A DNA stretch of 64,000 nucleotides, taken from Shewanella psychropiezotolerans (GTDB lineage Bacteria; Pseudomonadota; Gammaproteobacteria; Enterobacterales; Shewanellaceae). Location: NCBI RefSeq assembly GCF_007197555.1, contig NZ_CP041614.1, forward strand, positions 6,006,001-6,070,000, read 5' to 3'. A program made the position numbers and the translations under genes. Positions 40,113 to 50,905 of this stretch are shown here, in pieces. Under the pieces are notes generated by a model that made no database searches, was not told the origin of the DNA, and was given only the letters and a program-made list of their open reading frames with translations. Every line of letters begins with the position of its first letter. Positions within the stretch are counted from its first letter, which is position 1.

Positions 40113-41201
40113 CTATAAATAGGGGATAAATGCGGCGTTTTTAGCCAGTGCGGACTGACTCCCCTTGAGGCTGAAATCATAGCCGCATAACTTGATGCTG
40201 CCACGCATTGCGATGTCCGAGATTATACCTTGAGTATCTAACGGCGAAAAACGCGCCTCGATAGACGTATCAGGCATATATTCCACCAGCATAGGTCGAT
40301 AATTACTGCCATCGTTAAAACTCAAATTGGCACAGCTGCTGTCACCCTGTGCAGATGCAAGGGACCAGATCTCACCTTCTGCACGCCTCTCTCCTAACCA
40401 GCGAATGATCAGCACATCATTTTCCAGCAGCACGCTAAATCCGTCTGGGATTTTTGCTTCTCCTCTAACTGGCACTGGTACCTGTTTTGATCTTTCTTGA
40501 ACAAGCTCGCTCGCGACTTGGTTATCAGAAGATAATGCCTCCAACAGGCCTCCTATAAGCACTAAAACACCCAGACCGGCTACGACACCTAACAATAATT
40601 TTTTATTCAGTTTGGCCCAATTAGTCCACTGCTTAAGTGCCATCGAGTCCGAAAATTTCTGAGGAGAAGATGCCTTCCATTGCTGATCATCCTCTTCACT
40701 CACGCCTTCATATGCATGAGGCTCTTCAGCGTCATACTCATCTAAATCTGCAACGCCCACATGACCACCTAAGCTAGGTTCTACCCTTCTGCGATTAGCG
40801 CTAGATCCAGTTGTGACTGCCGGGCCCACATAACCTTGATGATAAAATGTAGCCTTGCCAACGGGGGCGAGCCGGGCAAAAAACAGACTGAGTAAAACAG
40901 CGATAACAAGAATAACGACTGCTAGCGCCAGGCTAGCGGCATAGACGAGTGTCATTGAAAACAGCAATAGGGGGATTAAAATCAGGCAGGCATACCAAGT
41001 TGGTCGCGCCGCATCACGCATCCTCCTATAGGCACTCAAGCCAAGAACCGGAGCGAGTAAACAGCCTAACACTAAGAGGGCAGCACTTTGACCAAGGAGC
41101 ACAAAACCAAGTGCTAAGATAAAATACACAGAGGCACTAATTACCGCAAATCTGGCACCGTTATCTCGGCCCTTGAAGCAAAAAAGTGATTGATATTGCA
41201 T
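40113..41201 (-). CDS. Membrane protein with DUF805-like N-terminus
   Basis: 362 residues, starting at the Met at 41201, which has AGGTG upstream. The first 130 residues hold four hydrophobic helices with YRRMRDAARPTWY between them, similar to DUF805 proteins. A hydrophilic stretch follows, then one more membrane segment (LLLGVVAGLGVLVLIGGLLE, about residue 210) and a soluble C-terminal domain with two cysteines. The family assignment is by resemblance only. The position is just upstream of the kinase/nucleotidyltransferase pair, on the same strand, with an 87-base gap. Confidence 0.6.
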   Translation of the reverse strand: MQYQSLFCFKGRDNGARFAVISASVYFILALGFVLLGQSAALLVLGCLLAPVLGLSAYRRMRDAARPTWYACLILIPLLLFSMTLVYAASLALAVVILVIAVLLSLFFARLAPVGKATFYHQGYVGPAVTTGSSANRRRVEPSLGGHVGVADLDEYDAEEPHAYEGVSEEDDQQWKASSPQKFSDSMALKQWTNWAKLNKKLLLGVVAGLGVLVLIGGLLEALSSDNQVASELVQERSKQVPVPVRGEAKIPDGFSVLLENDVLIIRWLGERRAEGEIWSLASAQGDSSCANLSFNDGSNYRPMLVEYMPDTSIEARFSPLDTQGIISDIAMRGSIKLCGYDFSLKGSQSALAKNAAFIPYL

Positions 41202-42161
<960 letters not shown>

Positions 42162-42217
42162 CCGCCATCATGTACAATTTTGCGTCATTTTTTCATCCTA
42201 ACACTGGAGTTCCACAC

Positions 42218-42502
42218 ATGGCTCGCGTAACTGTAGAAGACGCCGTAAACCAAATCGGCAACCGTTTTGATATGATCCTGGTTGCAGCGCGTCGTGCTCG
42301 CCAAATCGCTGTGCAGGGTAAAGACCCTATGGTTGAAGAAGAGAACGACAAGCCTACGGTTATCGCCCTGCGCGAAATCGAATTAGGTCTAGTAACAGCT
42401 GACACTTTGGATGCCGATGAGCGCCAAACTGTTCGTGAACGTGAAGCAGCAGAAATTGCTGCTGTTGCTGCGATTGCCGAAGGTCGCAACAACATAATAT
42501 AA
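42218..42502 (+). CDS. rpoZ: RNA polymerase omega subunit
   Basis: 94 residues, [20 protein letters not shown] then [10 protein letters not shown], typical of RpoZ, which stabilises the beta-prime subunit and ppGpp binding. The ATG at 42218 has GGAG upstream; the longer in-frame start is unlikely. It lies between gmk and spoT as in E. coli. Confidence 0.97.
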   Translation: MARVTVEDAVNQIGNRFDMILVAARRARQIAVQGKDPMVEEENDKPTVIALREIELGLVTADTLDADERQTVREREAAEIAAVAAIAEGRNNII

Positions 42503-42515
42503 GGAGTACAACCAC

Positions 42516-44621
42516 TTGTATCTGTTTGAAGGTCTCAAAGAGTCTGCATCAAGTTATTTAGAACCTGATCAGGTAGCATTACTCAAGCAGGCCTATCAGG
42601 TGGCGCGTGATGCCCATGAAGGTCAAATGCGCACAAGTGGTGAACCCTATATCACCCACCCGGTTGCGGTCGCCCGCATCCTGGCCGATATGCGTCTCGA
42701 TCATGAGACGCTTATGGCCGCCCTCCTGCATGACACCATCGAAGATACCCCGGTCACCAAAGATGAATTGGCTGAAATTTTCAGTGAATCAATCGCCGAA
42801 CTGGTCGAAGGCGTCTCCAAACTCGATAAGCTAAAATTTCGCGATAAGAAAGAGGCACAAGCCGAAAACTTCCGCAAGATGATGATGGCCATGACTCAAG
42901 ATATCCGAGTTATCCTCATCAAGTTAGCCGACCGAACTCACAATATGCGCACCCTAGGAGCCTTAAGGCCCGATAAGCGTCGCCGTATTGCGCGGGAAAC
43001 TCTGGAAATTTATGCTCCTATAGCCAATCGTCTCGGTATCCATAATATCAAGATAGAGCTGGAAGACTTAGGCTTCCAGGCATACTACCCTATGCGCTAT
43101 CGCGTATTGAAAGAGGTAGTAAAAGCCGCTCGAGGTAACCGCAAAGAGTTAATCCAAAGCATAGAAGCCGCGGTACGTACTCGCCTCGAAGATACCAAGA
43201 TCCCAGGTACCGTCAACGGTCGCGAGAAAAACCTCTACTCCATCTACAATAAGATGCGGAATAAAGAGCTTCAATTTCAGGAAGTCATGGATATCTATGC
43301 TTTTCGCATCGTCGTCGATTCCATAGATACCTGCTACCGAGTCATGGGTGCCATGCATGGCCTTTACAAGCCTCGCCCGGGCCGTTTCAAAGATTATATC
43401 GCCATTCCAAAGGCCAATGGCTATCAGTCATTGCATACCTCGCTATTTGGCCCACATGGTGTACCGGTCGAAATACAAATACGTACCGAAGATATGGATC
43501 AGATGGCGGATAAAGGAGTTGCTGCTCACTGGATCTATAAGAAAGGCAACTCGGCGCAGCCAGGCACGACGAGCCAAGTTCGTGCCCGCAAGTGGATGCA
43601 GAGTCTGCTCGAACTGCAGCAGAGCGCCAGCACCTCATTCGAATTTGTGGAAAATTTCAAGACCGAGCTCTTCCCGGAAGAGATCTACGTATTTACCCCT
43701 GAAGGTCGTATCCTCGAGCTTCCTGTTGGGGCTACCCCGGTCGATTTTGCCTATGAAGTTCATACCGATGTGGGTAACACCTGTGTCGGCGCTCGCGTTA
43801 ACCGTCAAGCCTACCCCTTGAGTCAGCCGCTGATCTCGGGGCAAACGATCGAGATCATCACCGCCAAAGGTGCGAGGCCAAATGCGGCCTGGCTAAACTT
43901 CGTGGTGACCGGCAAGGCACGCGCTAAGATCCGTCAGCTACTCAAGAGCCTCACCGAAGACGGCGCGATTATCTTAGGTAAACGTCTACTCAATCATGCA
44001 TTAGGCGAAACCAAATTAGACTCGATCGATCCACAGCAGATCGATAAAGTCGTAAACGACACTAAACATAATACCTTAGATGAATTGCTGGCCGATATCG
44101 GCCTGGGCAATGCGATGAGCATAGTGATCGCGCAGAGGTTAGTGGGCGATAAAGTCGTACCTCAGGAACATAATGATTCCCACATGATGCCTATTCGTGG
44201 CGCCGAGGGCATGCTTGTCACCTTCGCCAACTGTTGTCGCCCCATTCCGGGTGATGCGGTTATTGCCCACGTAAGTCCTGGAAAAGGCCTGGTCGTTCAT
44301 ATGGAAAGCTGTGCCAATATCCGTGGCTATCAAGGTGAACCAGACAAATATATCCCGGTTCAATGGGATAATGCCGAAGGCGTCGAGTTCCAGGCGAATC
44401 TGCGGGTAGAGATAGTGAATCACCAAGGTGCACTGGCTAAGATCACCTCGATTGTCGCCGGAGAAGGTGCCAATATTCACAGCCTGAGTACCGAAGAGCG
44501 TGATGGAAGAGTCTTCCTGATCAACCTGCGAATCTCAGTAAAGGACCGAATTCATCTAGCAAACGTGATGCGACGTATCAGGGTACTGCCCGAAGTACTT
44601 AGAACATCCCGTAATCGATAG
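42516..44621 (+). CDS. spoT: Bifunctional (p)ppGpp synthetase/hydrolase SpoT
   Basis: 701 residues. N-terminal HD hydrolase domain ([37 protein letters not shown]), RelA/SpoT synthetase-type domain ([19 protein letters not shown] and [12 protein letters not shown]), TGS domain ([14 protein letters not shown] segment near 390) and a C-terminal ACT domain ([20 protein letters not shown]). The start is TTG, nine bases after AAGGAG; it gives MYLFEGL, matching E. coli SpoT, which also starts with TTG. The gap to rpoZ is 13 bases, so they form one operon. Confidence 0.97.
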   Translation: MYLFEGLKESASSYLEPDQVALLKQAYQVARDAHEGQMRTSGEPYITHPVAVARILADMRLDHETLMAALLHDTIEDTPVTKDELAEIFSESIAELVEGVSKLDKLKFRDKKEAQAENFRKMMMAMTQDIRVILIKLADRTHNMRTLGALRPDKRRRIARETLEIYAPIANRLGIHNIKIELEDLGFQAYYPMRYRVLKEVVKAARGNRKELIQSIEAAVRTRLEDTKIPGTVNGREKNLYSIYNKMRNKELQFQEVMDIYAFRIVVDSIDTCYRVMGAMHGLYKPRPGRFKDYIAIPKANGYQSLHTSLFGPHGVPVEIQIRTEDMDQMADKGVAAHWIYKKGNSAQPGTTSQVRARKWMQSLLELQQSASTSFEFVENFKTELFPEEIYVFTPEGRILELPVGATPVDFAYEVHTDVGNTCVGARVNRQAYPLSQPLISGQTIEIITAKGARPNAAWLNFVVTGKARAKIRQLLKSLTEDGAIILGKRLLNHALGETKLDSIDPQQIDKVVNDTKHNTLDELLADIGLGNAMSIVIAQRLVGDKVVPQEHNDSHMMPIRGAEGMLVTFANCCRPIPGDAVIAHVSPGKGLVVHMESCANIRGYQGEPDKYIPVQWDNAEGVEFQANLRVEIVNHQGALAKITSIVAGEGANIHSLSTEERDGRVFLINLRISVKDRIHLANVMRRIRVLPEVLRTSRNR

Positions 44622-44653
44622 TTAACTCATCAAGACTAATTAGAGAGAGCGTT

Positions 44654-45037
44654 ATGGCAGAAAAAATCATCATAGCAACCGATAAAGCACCACAGGCGAT
44701 CGGCACCTATTCTCAGGCTGTTAAAGTGGGTAGCACAGTCTACCTTTCTGGTCAGATCCCATTAGATCCAAAGACTATGCAGATGGTTAGCGATGAATTT
44801 GAAGCTCAAGTCGTGCAAGTCTTCGACAACTTGACTGCGGTCTGTGAAGCGGCCGGTGGCTCTCTGAGTGATATCGTAAAGCTTAATATTTTTATGACAG
44901 ATCTAAGCAACTTCGCCACGGTCAACGAGATCATGGAGCGTTATTTCTCTCAGCCTTACCCGGCTCGTGCGGCTATCGGGGTTAAACAGTTACCGAAAGA
45001 CTCACTTGTGGAGATGGATGGAGTGATGGAAGTTTAA
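44654..45037 (+). CDS. ridA: Reactive intermediate deaminase RidA
   Basis: 127 residues of the Rid/YjgF family. It hydrolyses 2-aminoacrylate and related imines released by PLP enzymes. Signatures: [24 protein letters not shown], and the active-site [18 protein letters not shown] (Arg near 105). GAGAGAG lies upstream of the ATG. It follows spoT by 32 bases on the same strand. Confidence 0.96.
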   Translation: MAEKIIIATDKAPQAIGTYSQAVKVGSTVYLSGQIPLDPKTMQMVSDEFEAQVVQVFDNLTAVCEAAGGSLSDIVKLNIFMTDLSNFATVNEIMERYFSQPYPARAAIGVKQLPKDSLVEMDGVMEV

Positions 45038-45127
45038 TCCCTTTCTATTCTCGATCAGGGCGCTTCGGCGCCCTTTTGTTTTCCTTGCATAAATGCATAT
45101 ACAGCTACAGATTTAAGAAGTAACACC

Positions 45128-45826
45128 ATGAGCCCAGAACGTTTAGCACGTATCAATGAAATGTTGGATAACCGTCAGCCAGATCTCACCCTATGCTTGG
45201 ATAAGGTTCATAAGACCAACAACATAGCAGCCGTGATCCGCACCGCAGATGCCGTAGGTATTCATCAAATTCATGCGGTATGGCCAGATATAGAGATGCG
45301 TGTCTCGGGTAATACCGCTTCCGGTAGCCAACAATGGGTGAAAACGATTAAGCACTATCATATGCATGATGCCGAAGCTGCGTTTCGCGCTCAGGGCATG
45401 CAAATATTAGCCACCAACTTCTCGGAAGATGCCGTCGATTTTCGTGACATAGATTATACCCGCCCCACCGCCATCATCTTAGGCAATGAACATGATGGTG
45501 TGAGCCCCGAAGGCATAGCGGCAGCGGATCAGCATATTATTATTCCCATGATAGGCATGGTGCAATCACTCAATGTCTCGGTAGCATCTGCACTCATCAT
45601 GTATGAGGCCCAGCGCCAACGACAAGCCGCTGACATGTACGGCAGTCGCAAGCTAGATGATGACTACTGTCAGATAAAGCTATTTGAACAAGGCCACCCC
45701 ATCTACGCCAAGGCTTGCAAACGCAAGAACATTCCCTATCCCGGCGTCAATGATCTGGGACAAATCGTCGCCGATGAAATCTGGTGGACAAAAATGCGTT
45801 CTCCGGAATTTCATTCAGCTGTTTGA
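45128..45826 (+). CDS. trmH: tRNA (guanosine-18-2'-O)-methyltransferase
   Basis: SPOUT-class enzyme that methylates the ribose of G18 in tRNA. 232 residues. The N-terminal TrmH extension MSPERLARINEMLDNRQPDL is present, then NIAAVIRTADAVGIHQIHAV (motif with catalytic Arg), and the trefoil-knot motifs ILGNEHDGVSPEG and IPMIGMVQSLNVSVASALIM. In E. coli it lies next to spoT and recG; here recG is about 7 kb away. Confidence 0.97.
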   Translation: MSPERLARINEMLDNRQPDLTLCLDKVHKTNNIAAVIRTADAVGIHQIHAVWPDIEMRVSGNTASGSQQWVKTIKHYHMHDAEAAFRAQGMQILATNFSEDAVDFRDIDYTRPTAIILGNEHDGVSPEGIAAADQHIIIPMIGMVQSLNVSVASALIMYEAQRQRQAADMYGSRKLDDDYCQIKLFEQGHPIYAKACKRKNIPYPGVNDLGQIVADEIWWTKMRSPEFHSAV

Positions 45827-46254
45827 GCTGTTCCAAACTAAAAAACTAGCTCACTTGTCGGATAACAAGGTTGCTTAAATATCTTTTAGGGTTGGGTTCA
45901 TTGGGCTGAATGGGTACTTGCTACTATGCTAAGTACCATAGCTTCATGTTTACCTATCACCTGCCGTGGGCGCATGTGCAACCACTTCTGTGACTCGCCG
46001 CAAGTACTCTGACCTCCATGGACGGAGGAAATGCCAAATTTTGTATGGAACAAAATTGGCCCTGTGGGCTCTGCCGTGACAAACAACCTCCATGTTTAAA
46101 AGCCAGTTCAGCATCCTTGCCTCTCGTTCGAAGAGCTTCACTAAGTGAAGCCTCACCCTGAAACGGAAGGTCACAGCCGCGTTCACACCTGAGTATTTAT
46201 TTCTTCGATTTTAGTTCTACTGGCTTGTGACTCACTTCAGGACAGAAAGGTTAG
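45827..46254. other. Intergenic stretch, possible genomic repeat
   Basis: About 430 bases with GC higher than the flanks and no convincing gene. ORFs on the minus strand are Arg/His-rich with no recognisable family. The composition and the long overlapping spurious ORFs resemble dispersed extragenic repeats, but I see no second copy in this window, so that is inference. Confidence 0.4.
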
Positions 46255-46686
46255 TTATGACTTTCCAAGATAAGGAGAGAGAAATTCACTAACCTCTTTA
46301 GAAGCAACACCAATATCGACTTTTATGCCTTCCTTTTCTAGCGTTTGAATACCCTTTCCATTATTCCTAAGATCAGGGTCTAAAATGGCAACTACAACTC
46401 TCTTAATACCTGATTTTACAAGAGTAGAAGCGCATGCGGGAGTTCTACCAACAAATGAGCAAGGTTCAAGAGTAACGTATGCAGTCACTCGCTCCATAGA
46501 GCCATCATAAACACTGAGAGCTTCGATCTCAGCATGGTTGTCACCAATTTTCTGTGTATAACCTTCGGCAATTATTTGTTCATCGAGAACTAGCACGCAG
46601 CCTACAGGGGGGTTAGGTTGGCATTCAGGCAAAGCTGTCCGAGATATCTTCAATGCTCGAAGCATAAATTTCTTATCTAGATCCAT
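46255..46686 (-). CDS. Stand-alone RibD-type deaminase domain protein
   Basis: 143 residues from the ATG with AAGGA upstream; a longer reading adds an unlikely hydrophobic N-terminus. The zinc-binding deaminase motifs of RibD are intact: H51-A-E53 and C76-to-C85 in EPCSFVGRTPAC, plus PNPPVGCVLV. RibD normally fuses this deaminase to a reductase; the reductase domain is missing here. So it may act on a pyrimidine of riboflavin-type pathways, or belong to a pathway that uses other diaminopyrimidines. It is AT-richer than its neighbours, and bounded by structured noncoding DNA, so horizontal acquisition is possible. Confidence 0.78.
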   Translation of the reverse strand: MDLDKKFMLRALKISRTALPECQPNPPVGCVLVLDEQIIAEGYTQKIGDNHAEIEALSVYDGSMERVTAYVTLEPCSFVGRTPACASTLVKSGIKRVVVAILDPDLRNNGKGIQTLEKEGIKVDIGVASKEVSEFLSPYLGKS

Positions 46687-46703
46687 CTTAATAATCCTTT
46701 TAA

Positions 46704-46739
46704 ACTTTTGCCATACATTAACAAATGTATGGCAAAAGT
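46704..46739. promoter_or_regulatory. 16-bp perfect inverted repeat upstream of the RibD-like gene
   Basis: ACTTTTGCCATACATT / AATGTATGGCAAAAGT with an AACA loop. It lies 18 bases before the start codon, directly upstream of the ribosome site. It could be an operator for a dimeric repressor or an mRNA leader hairpin that hides the ribosome site. No U-run terminator tail follows on the minus strand. Confidence 0.6.
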
Positions 46740-46799
46740 GATGTAGAAAGATAATCTTACTGGCGAAGATAACAAGGAAAGGGGCTGACATGAGTTACG

Positions 46800-46970
46800 A
46801 AACCTAGTAATGAAGCTAAATCGAAGAGACCCCATTCTTGTAGAGCAGCCAGGTGTAGATGCGGCTGCGAGCTTCGATTTCAGGGATGAAATCGCAGAGC
46901 GTATAGGGATATATTCACAGCGTCTCGCAGAAGCATCTGCACAATCCTCGCCGGACAGGCGTTAGGTTAC
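46800..46970. other. Structured noncoding stretch
   Basis: About 170 bases with several short stem-loops: GCAGCC to GGCTGC around 46842-46865, CGATTTCA-GGGA-TGAAATCG at about 46877-46896, and GCAGA-AGCA-TCTGC at about 46928. GC is higher than in the neighbouring gene. It looks like a repeat of the REP/ERIC kind or a structured RNA; no second copy is visible here. No coding potential was seen. Confidence 0.4.
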
Positions 46971-47220
46971 AATGAAGGATCGACCTTCAAACTACTACTC
47001 AATACCAACTCAGCCAGAAGCTAAAACAGAAAATGTCATCAGCCTTCATTCCAAGGCTAGCCCGATTTTGTATCGATTCATCTCACAGTTATTCAAACCA
47101 TTTGTCATAGATCACAATTTTCGCCATACTCAAATTAATACCAACAGCAAACACAAGCCTTATAAAAACAAATGTTTGCCGATTGGAATGGAATTAACAA
47201 TCACAAGTATGGAGTTGCCG

Positions 47221-48879
47221 ATGGAATCACAGATCAAAACACCTGTAGAGATGCTCGACCACTGGGTCGACACACTCGGTGACTCGACCTACCTGAGACA
47301 ACCGATCAATGGTCAATACCAAGATTTTAGCTGGCGCGAAGTACAGCAGAAGATGCAGCAGCTCGCCGGTGCGCTGAGACACTTAGGCCTAAAATCAGGT
47401 GATAAAATCGCCGTGCTCTCTAAAAACTGTGCCGAATGGTTTATCACCGATCTTGCCCTGATGCATGGCGGCTATATCAGTGTGCCCATCTACCCAACTG
47501 CCAACGCAGATACCATACGTTACGTGTTGGAGCACAGCGAAGCCAAGGCAATCATTATTGGTAAGCTAGATTACTGGGCCGACCAGGAAGCTGGGGTTGG
47601 CGGTGATATCTTAAGAATGGCCATGCCCTACGACACTATGCCGGCTCAATATAAGTGGGAAGGCTTACTTCAACTTGGTGAGCCCCTGTTAGATGCCCCA
47701 TTTGCCACCCCAGAGCAGATAATGACGTTGATCTATACTTCAGGTTCCACCGGCAAGCCTAAGGGGGCTATTCAGACCTTCGCCAGCTATGCTTGGACCT
47801 GTAAGGCGGTGGTAAGAGATCTTAAGACAGGTGTCGACGACAGATTAATCTCTTACCTGCCTCTGGCCCACATCACCGAACGTGTGGCGATGGAAGGCTC
47901 CTCATTCTATTCCGGCAGCAGCGTCGCCTTCGTCGAGAGTCTGGATAGTTTCGTTACCGATGTTCAACGTGCCAGACCTACGGTATTTTTCTCAGTCCCC
48001 AGACTCTGGAGCCTGTTCCAACAAAATATTATCGGCAAGATAGGCAACAGTAAGCTGAACTTCCTCCTGAAAATTCCTATTATTAACGGCATCATTAAGA
48101 AGAAGATCCATTCAGGCTTAGGCCTGGAACATTGTCGCCTGCTGGGATCGGGCTCAGCGCCTATTCCACCATCACTCATACACTGGTATCACAGCATAGG
48201 TCTCAATATCAGTGAAGCCTGGGGAATGACAGAAAATAGCGCCTACTCCATTATCAACTATCCCTTCGATGCCAGAAAAATAGGCACAGTCGGCCGCGCC
48301 GTCGAAGGTTGTCAACTCAAACAAACCGACAGCGGCGAGCTCTTGGTTAAAAGCCCGGGCTTGATGACTGGTTACTATAAGCAAGATGAGCTGACCGCCG
48401 CCTCATTCGATGAAGAAGGCTACTTTCTTACCGGGGATCTCTGCTCCATCGACAGCGATGGCTGCGTGTCAATTACCGGTAGAGTCAAAGATAACTTTAA
48501 GACTTCTAAGGGTAAATATGTTGCCCCCGTGCCCATCGAGCGTAAGCTGGCACAAGATCCCCATATTGAACTGCTTTGTGTCATAGGTTCAGGCCTGCCC
48601 CACCCGATTGCCTTGGTGCAACTATCTGAAGGCGCCTCCCTGCAACCAAGAGAAGAGGTTCGTAGCTCACTTAAGGCAACGCTGGACACTATCAACCCCA
48701 ATCTTGAATCCCATGAGACTGTAGATGCCATCATAGTCGTCAAGGATGCCTGGGATGTCGATAACGATGTGCTGACTCCGACACTGAAAATTAAGCGTCA
48801 TGTACTGGAAAAAAGATTCACTGACAGGGTCGACGGCATACGTGGCGGCAAGATACGCTGGGAAGATGAAATAGACTAA
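47221..48879 (+). CDS. Long-chain acyl-CoA ligase (AMP-forming)
   Basis: 552 residues from the ATG at 47221, with GGAG six bases upstream; the ORF extends 83 codons further but that part lacks family features. Domains are typical ANL-superfamily: the P-loop TLIYTSGSTGKPKGAI (about residue 175), SYLPLAHITERV, SEAWGMTENSAYS, and TGDLCSIDSDGCVSITGRVKDNFKTSKGKYVAP. The hinge and the C-terminal Lys are present. FACS-like (FAA1/COG1022) long-chain fatty-acid activation is likely. A strong terminator follows. Confidence 0.9.
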   Translation: MESQIKTPVEMLDHWVDTLGDSTYLRQPINGQYQDFSWREVQQKMQQLAGALRHLGLKSGDKIAVLSKNCAEWFITDLALMHGGYISVPIYPTANADTIRYVLEHSEAKAIIIGKLDYWADQEAGVGGDILRMAMPYDTMPAQYKWEGLLQLGEPLLDAPFATPEQIMTLIYTSGSTGKPKGAIQTFASYAWTCKAVVRDLKTGVDDRLISYLPLAHITERVAMEGSSFYSGSSVAFVESLDSFVTDVQRARPTVFFSVPRLWSLFQQNIIGKIGNSKLNFLLKIPIINGIIKKKIHSGLGLEHCRLLGSGSAPIPPSLIHWYHSIGLNISEAWGMTENSAYSIINYPFDARKIGTVGRAVEGCQLKQTDSGELLVKSPGLMTGYYKQDELTAASFDEEGYFLTGDLCSIDSDGCVSITGRVKDNFKTSKGKYVAPVPIERKLAQDPHIELLCVIGSGLPHPIALVQLSEGASLQPREEVRSSLKATLDTINPNLESHETVDAIIVVKDAWDVDNDVLTPTLKIKRHVLEKRFTDRVDGIRGGKIRWEDEID

Positions 48880-48917
48880 TTCTGACCATTTTCACTGCTT
48901 AATACAAAATAATAGAG

Positions 48918-48942
48918 AAGCACGCGTCCAGCGTGCTTTTAC
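48918..48942 (+). terminator. Terminator after the acyl-CoA ligase
   Basis: AAGCACGC / GCGTGCTT 8-bp stem with a 5-base loop then TTTT. About 40 bases after the stop codon. Confidence 0.9.
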
Positions 48943-49068
48943 ATTTAAGGTCCCAATCTGAAACCTATAGAAACATTAATGACATAATATGACGTTAATG
49001 TTTGCCTTATGGTGAAAAAACTTTAAGCTAGCTAATCGAAAATTTACCACAGGATAATTGGAACTAAG

Positions 49069-50000
49069 ATGTTAATCGCTCTCTATATCATAGGTGGCTT
49101 CGTGATCCTCACCTTAGGTGCCGAAGCTTTAGTGCGGGGCGCCAGCGCTATCGCCCTCAGACTAGGTATTGCACCTCTGATTATCGGCCTTACCATAGTC
49201 GCCTTCGGTACCAGTGCCCCGAACTAGCCGTGAGTTTAAAATCTGCCCTGGCTGGCAATAGCGGCATAGCCTTAGGTAATGTCATCGGCTCTAACATCGC
49301 CAACATAGGACTCATCTTGGCAATCACTGCCCTTATACGTCCAATCCAGGTGAAGTCACAGATGGTCAAGCGTGATATCCCCATCATGATCGCTGCCTCT
49401 ATGCTCTTCTGGGGCTTACTCGTCGATGGCGAGCTCAGCTTCTGGGATGGCGCCCTGCTCTTCAGCTTATTAGTCGGCTATCTCAGCTTCAGCTATATCA
49501 GCTCACGCAATGGTGGTGACAGCGAAGAGATAGATGATAGCCCACAAAAACCTATGCTTTCTGTGTTGTTTATTATCATAGGGATCGCCATGCTCGTCAG
49601 CGGCGGAATACTCTTCGTCGATGGTGCTGTCGATCTCGCCAGGACATTTGGGATCAGTGAAGTCATCATAGGGTTAACCATAGTCGCCATAGGCACCAGC
49701 ATGCCTGAGCTAGTCACTTCTATTGTGGCCGCGCGTAAAGGAGAGAGTGACATAGCCATAGGTAACATAGTCGGATCTAATCTGTTCAATATATTGGGTA
49801 TCTTAGGTGTAACCGCTCTGGTTCATCCTATTGCCTCCGCCGGTATTCAAGACTTCGATTTTATCGTCATGTTGGCGCTATCCCTGCTTTTGCTGCCCTT
49901 CGCCTGGACAGGATTCAGAATAGGCCGCCGCGAAGGTGCCATACTGCTAATCGCTTACCTCAGCTATATGGGCTATCTAATCGTTCAAGCCTCAGCCTAA
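49069..50000 (+). pseudogene. Calcium/sodium antiporter (CaCA family), apparent frameshift
   Basis: Inner-membrane cation exchanger of the YrbG type, about 310 residues once repaired. Two homologous alpha-repeats are present: GLTIVAFGTSAPELAVSLKS near residue 47 and GLTIVAIGTSMPELVTSIVA near 207, each followed by GNVIGSNIANIG or GNIVGSNLFNIL. As written, translation stops after SAPN at 49227. One extra C in the run 49217-49220 restores SAPELAVSL and the long downstream frame. GGAAC precedes the ATG. Likely a sequencing under-call. Confidence 0.9.
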
Positions 50001-50025
50001 TATTCAACTCATCTATACCCTGAGA

Positions 50026-50061
50026 ATAAGATCATGATGACAATTGTCATCATGATCTTAT
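50026..50061. promoter_or_regulatory. 36-bp perfect palindrome
   Basis: ATAAGATCATGATGACAA directly followed by its reverse complement TTGTCATCATGATCTTAT, 18 bp per arm with no spacer. It lies 26 bases after the exchanger stop and 90 bases before the TPR gene. It may end the exchanger transcript (GACTTTTG follows) or be an operator of the TPR-DesKR unit. A smaller hairpin (AGTCCTGTA to TACAGGGACT) lies at about 50103-50126. Confidence 0.7.
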
Positions 50062-50150
50062 GACTTTTGTGCCTGCAAGTTACCTGCAATCTCTCTGATA
50101 CTAGTCCTGTACCCAATACAGGGACTTTATTCATTCTCAAGGAGATCATC

Positions 50151-50849
50151 ATGAAAACTATCTTACTATTAGGCAGCCTTAGCGGCATGTTGGCACTCTG
50201 TAGCCAAATGGTTATGGCCACCGATATCGAACAGATCGATGTCGCAGCTAACAGGATGAATCTAGAGCAGCTACAAACCTTAAGTCAGCAAAGCCAAGAT
50301 TATGTTCAAGCATATGCAAATTACCGCCTCGCTATCAGCGCCAACGTACTCGGCCAACCAGTACTTGCTAGTACAGCATTAAACAGTGCTCAATCAGGTC
50401 TTGAAGCATTAAATCAAGTCTCATCCAATGCTGAAAACCTCGCCCTGCTTGCATCCGTTTACGGCATGCAGATAGGCTTCAACCCAATGAAAGCCAGTGT
50501 CTATGGTGCTAAAGTTGGCCTAGCACTTTCCCAAGCTCAAACACTAGAGCCCGATAACCCTAGAGTGGTGCTCACCGAAGCAATATCGACCTTTAATACG
50601 CCGGCAGCCTATGGTGGCAGCATGGAAAATGCTATTAGCTTAAGCAGTAAGGCTATTGATCTCTTTGCGAATCCTTGCGATAACATCTGTTGGGGTCACG
50701 CCGAGGCGTATACTTGGCGAGGGCTGGCAAAACAGAGTAGCGGAGATAGACAAGGTGCGATAGACGATTGGCACGAAGCGGTTAATGTACAGCCTGATTA
50801 CGGCTGGGCTCACTTCTTACTCAAGCAAGACAAGAATGCAAGTCAGTAA
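50151..50849 (+). CDS. Exported TPR-like protein
   Basis: 232 residues with a signal peptide (cleavage after VMA, residue about 23). The mature part is alpha-helical with TPR-like repeats: LQTLSQQSQDYVQAYANYRLA, then VGLALSQAQTLEPDNPRVVLTEA and a C-terminal QGAIDDWHEAVNVQPDYGWAHFLL. An AAGGAG ribosome site sits before the ATG. It precedes a DesK/DesR-type two-component pair by 56 bases, so it may sense or be regulated by the same signal. A periplasmic scaffold is inferred. Confidence 0.8.
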   Translation: MKTILLLGSLSGMLALCSQMVMATDIEQIDVAANRMNLEQLQTLSQQSQDYVQAYANYRLAISANVLGQPVLASTALNSAQSGLEALNQVSSNAENLALLASVYGMQIGFNPMKASVYGAKVGLALSQAQTLEPDNPRVVLTEAISTFNTPAAYGGSMENAISLSSKAIDLFANPCDNICWGHAEAYTWRGLAKQSSGDRQGAIDDWHEAVNVQPDYGWAHFLLKQDKNASQ

Positions 50850-50905
50850 CCCAAATAAAGCTGCTTAGTGATGAGCTGAGCGGCCTTATCTCAAAGGAAA
50901 GAGTT

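Noticed and set aside
45898..46186. Minus-strand ORFs of 62 and 78 residues after trmH
   Set aside because: Arg/His-rich, no ribosome site, no recognisable family; they overlap each other in different frames, as in noncoding repeats.
46940..46972. Integron attC site near GCGTTAGG
   Set aside because: Only one core-like word is seen, no matching partner core or long imperfect palindrome; mentioned only as a weak possibility.
46972..47220. 83-codon extension of the acyl-CoA ligase
   Set aside because: Family similarity begins at the inner ATG with a good GGAG site; the extension looks like noncoding AT-rich DNA.
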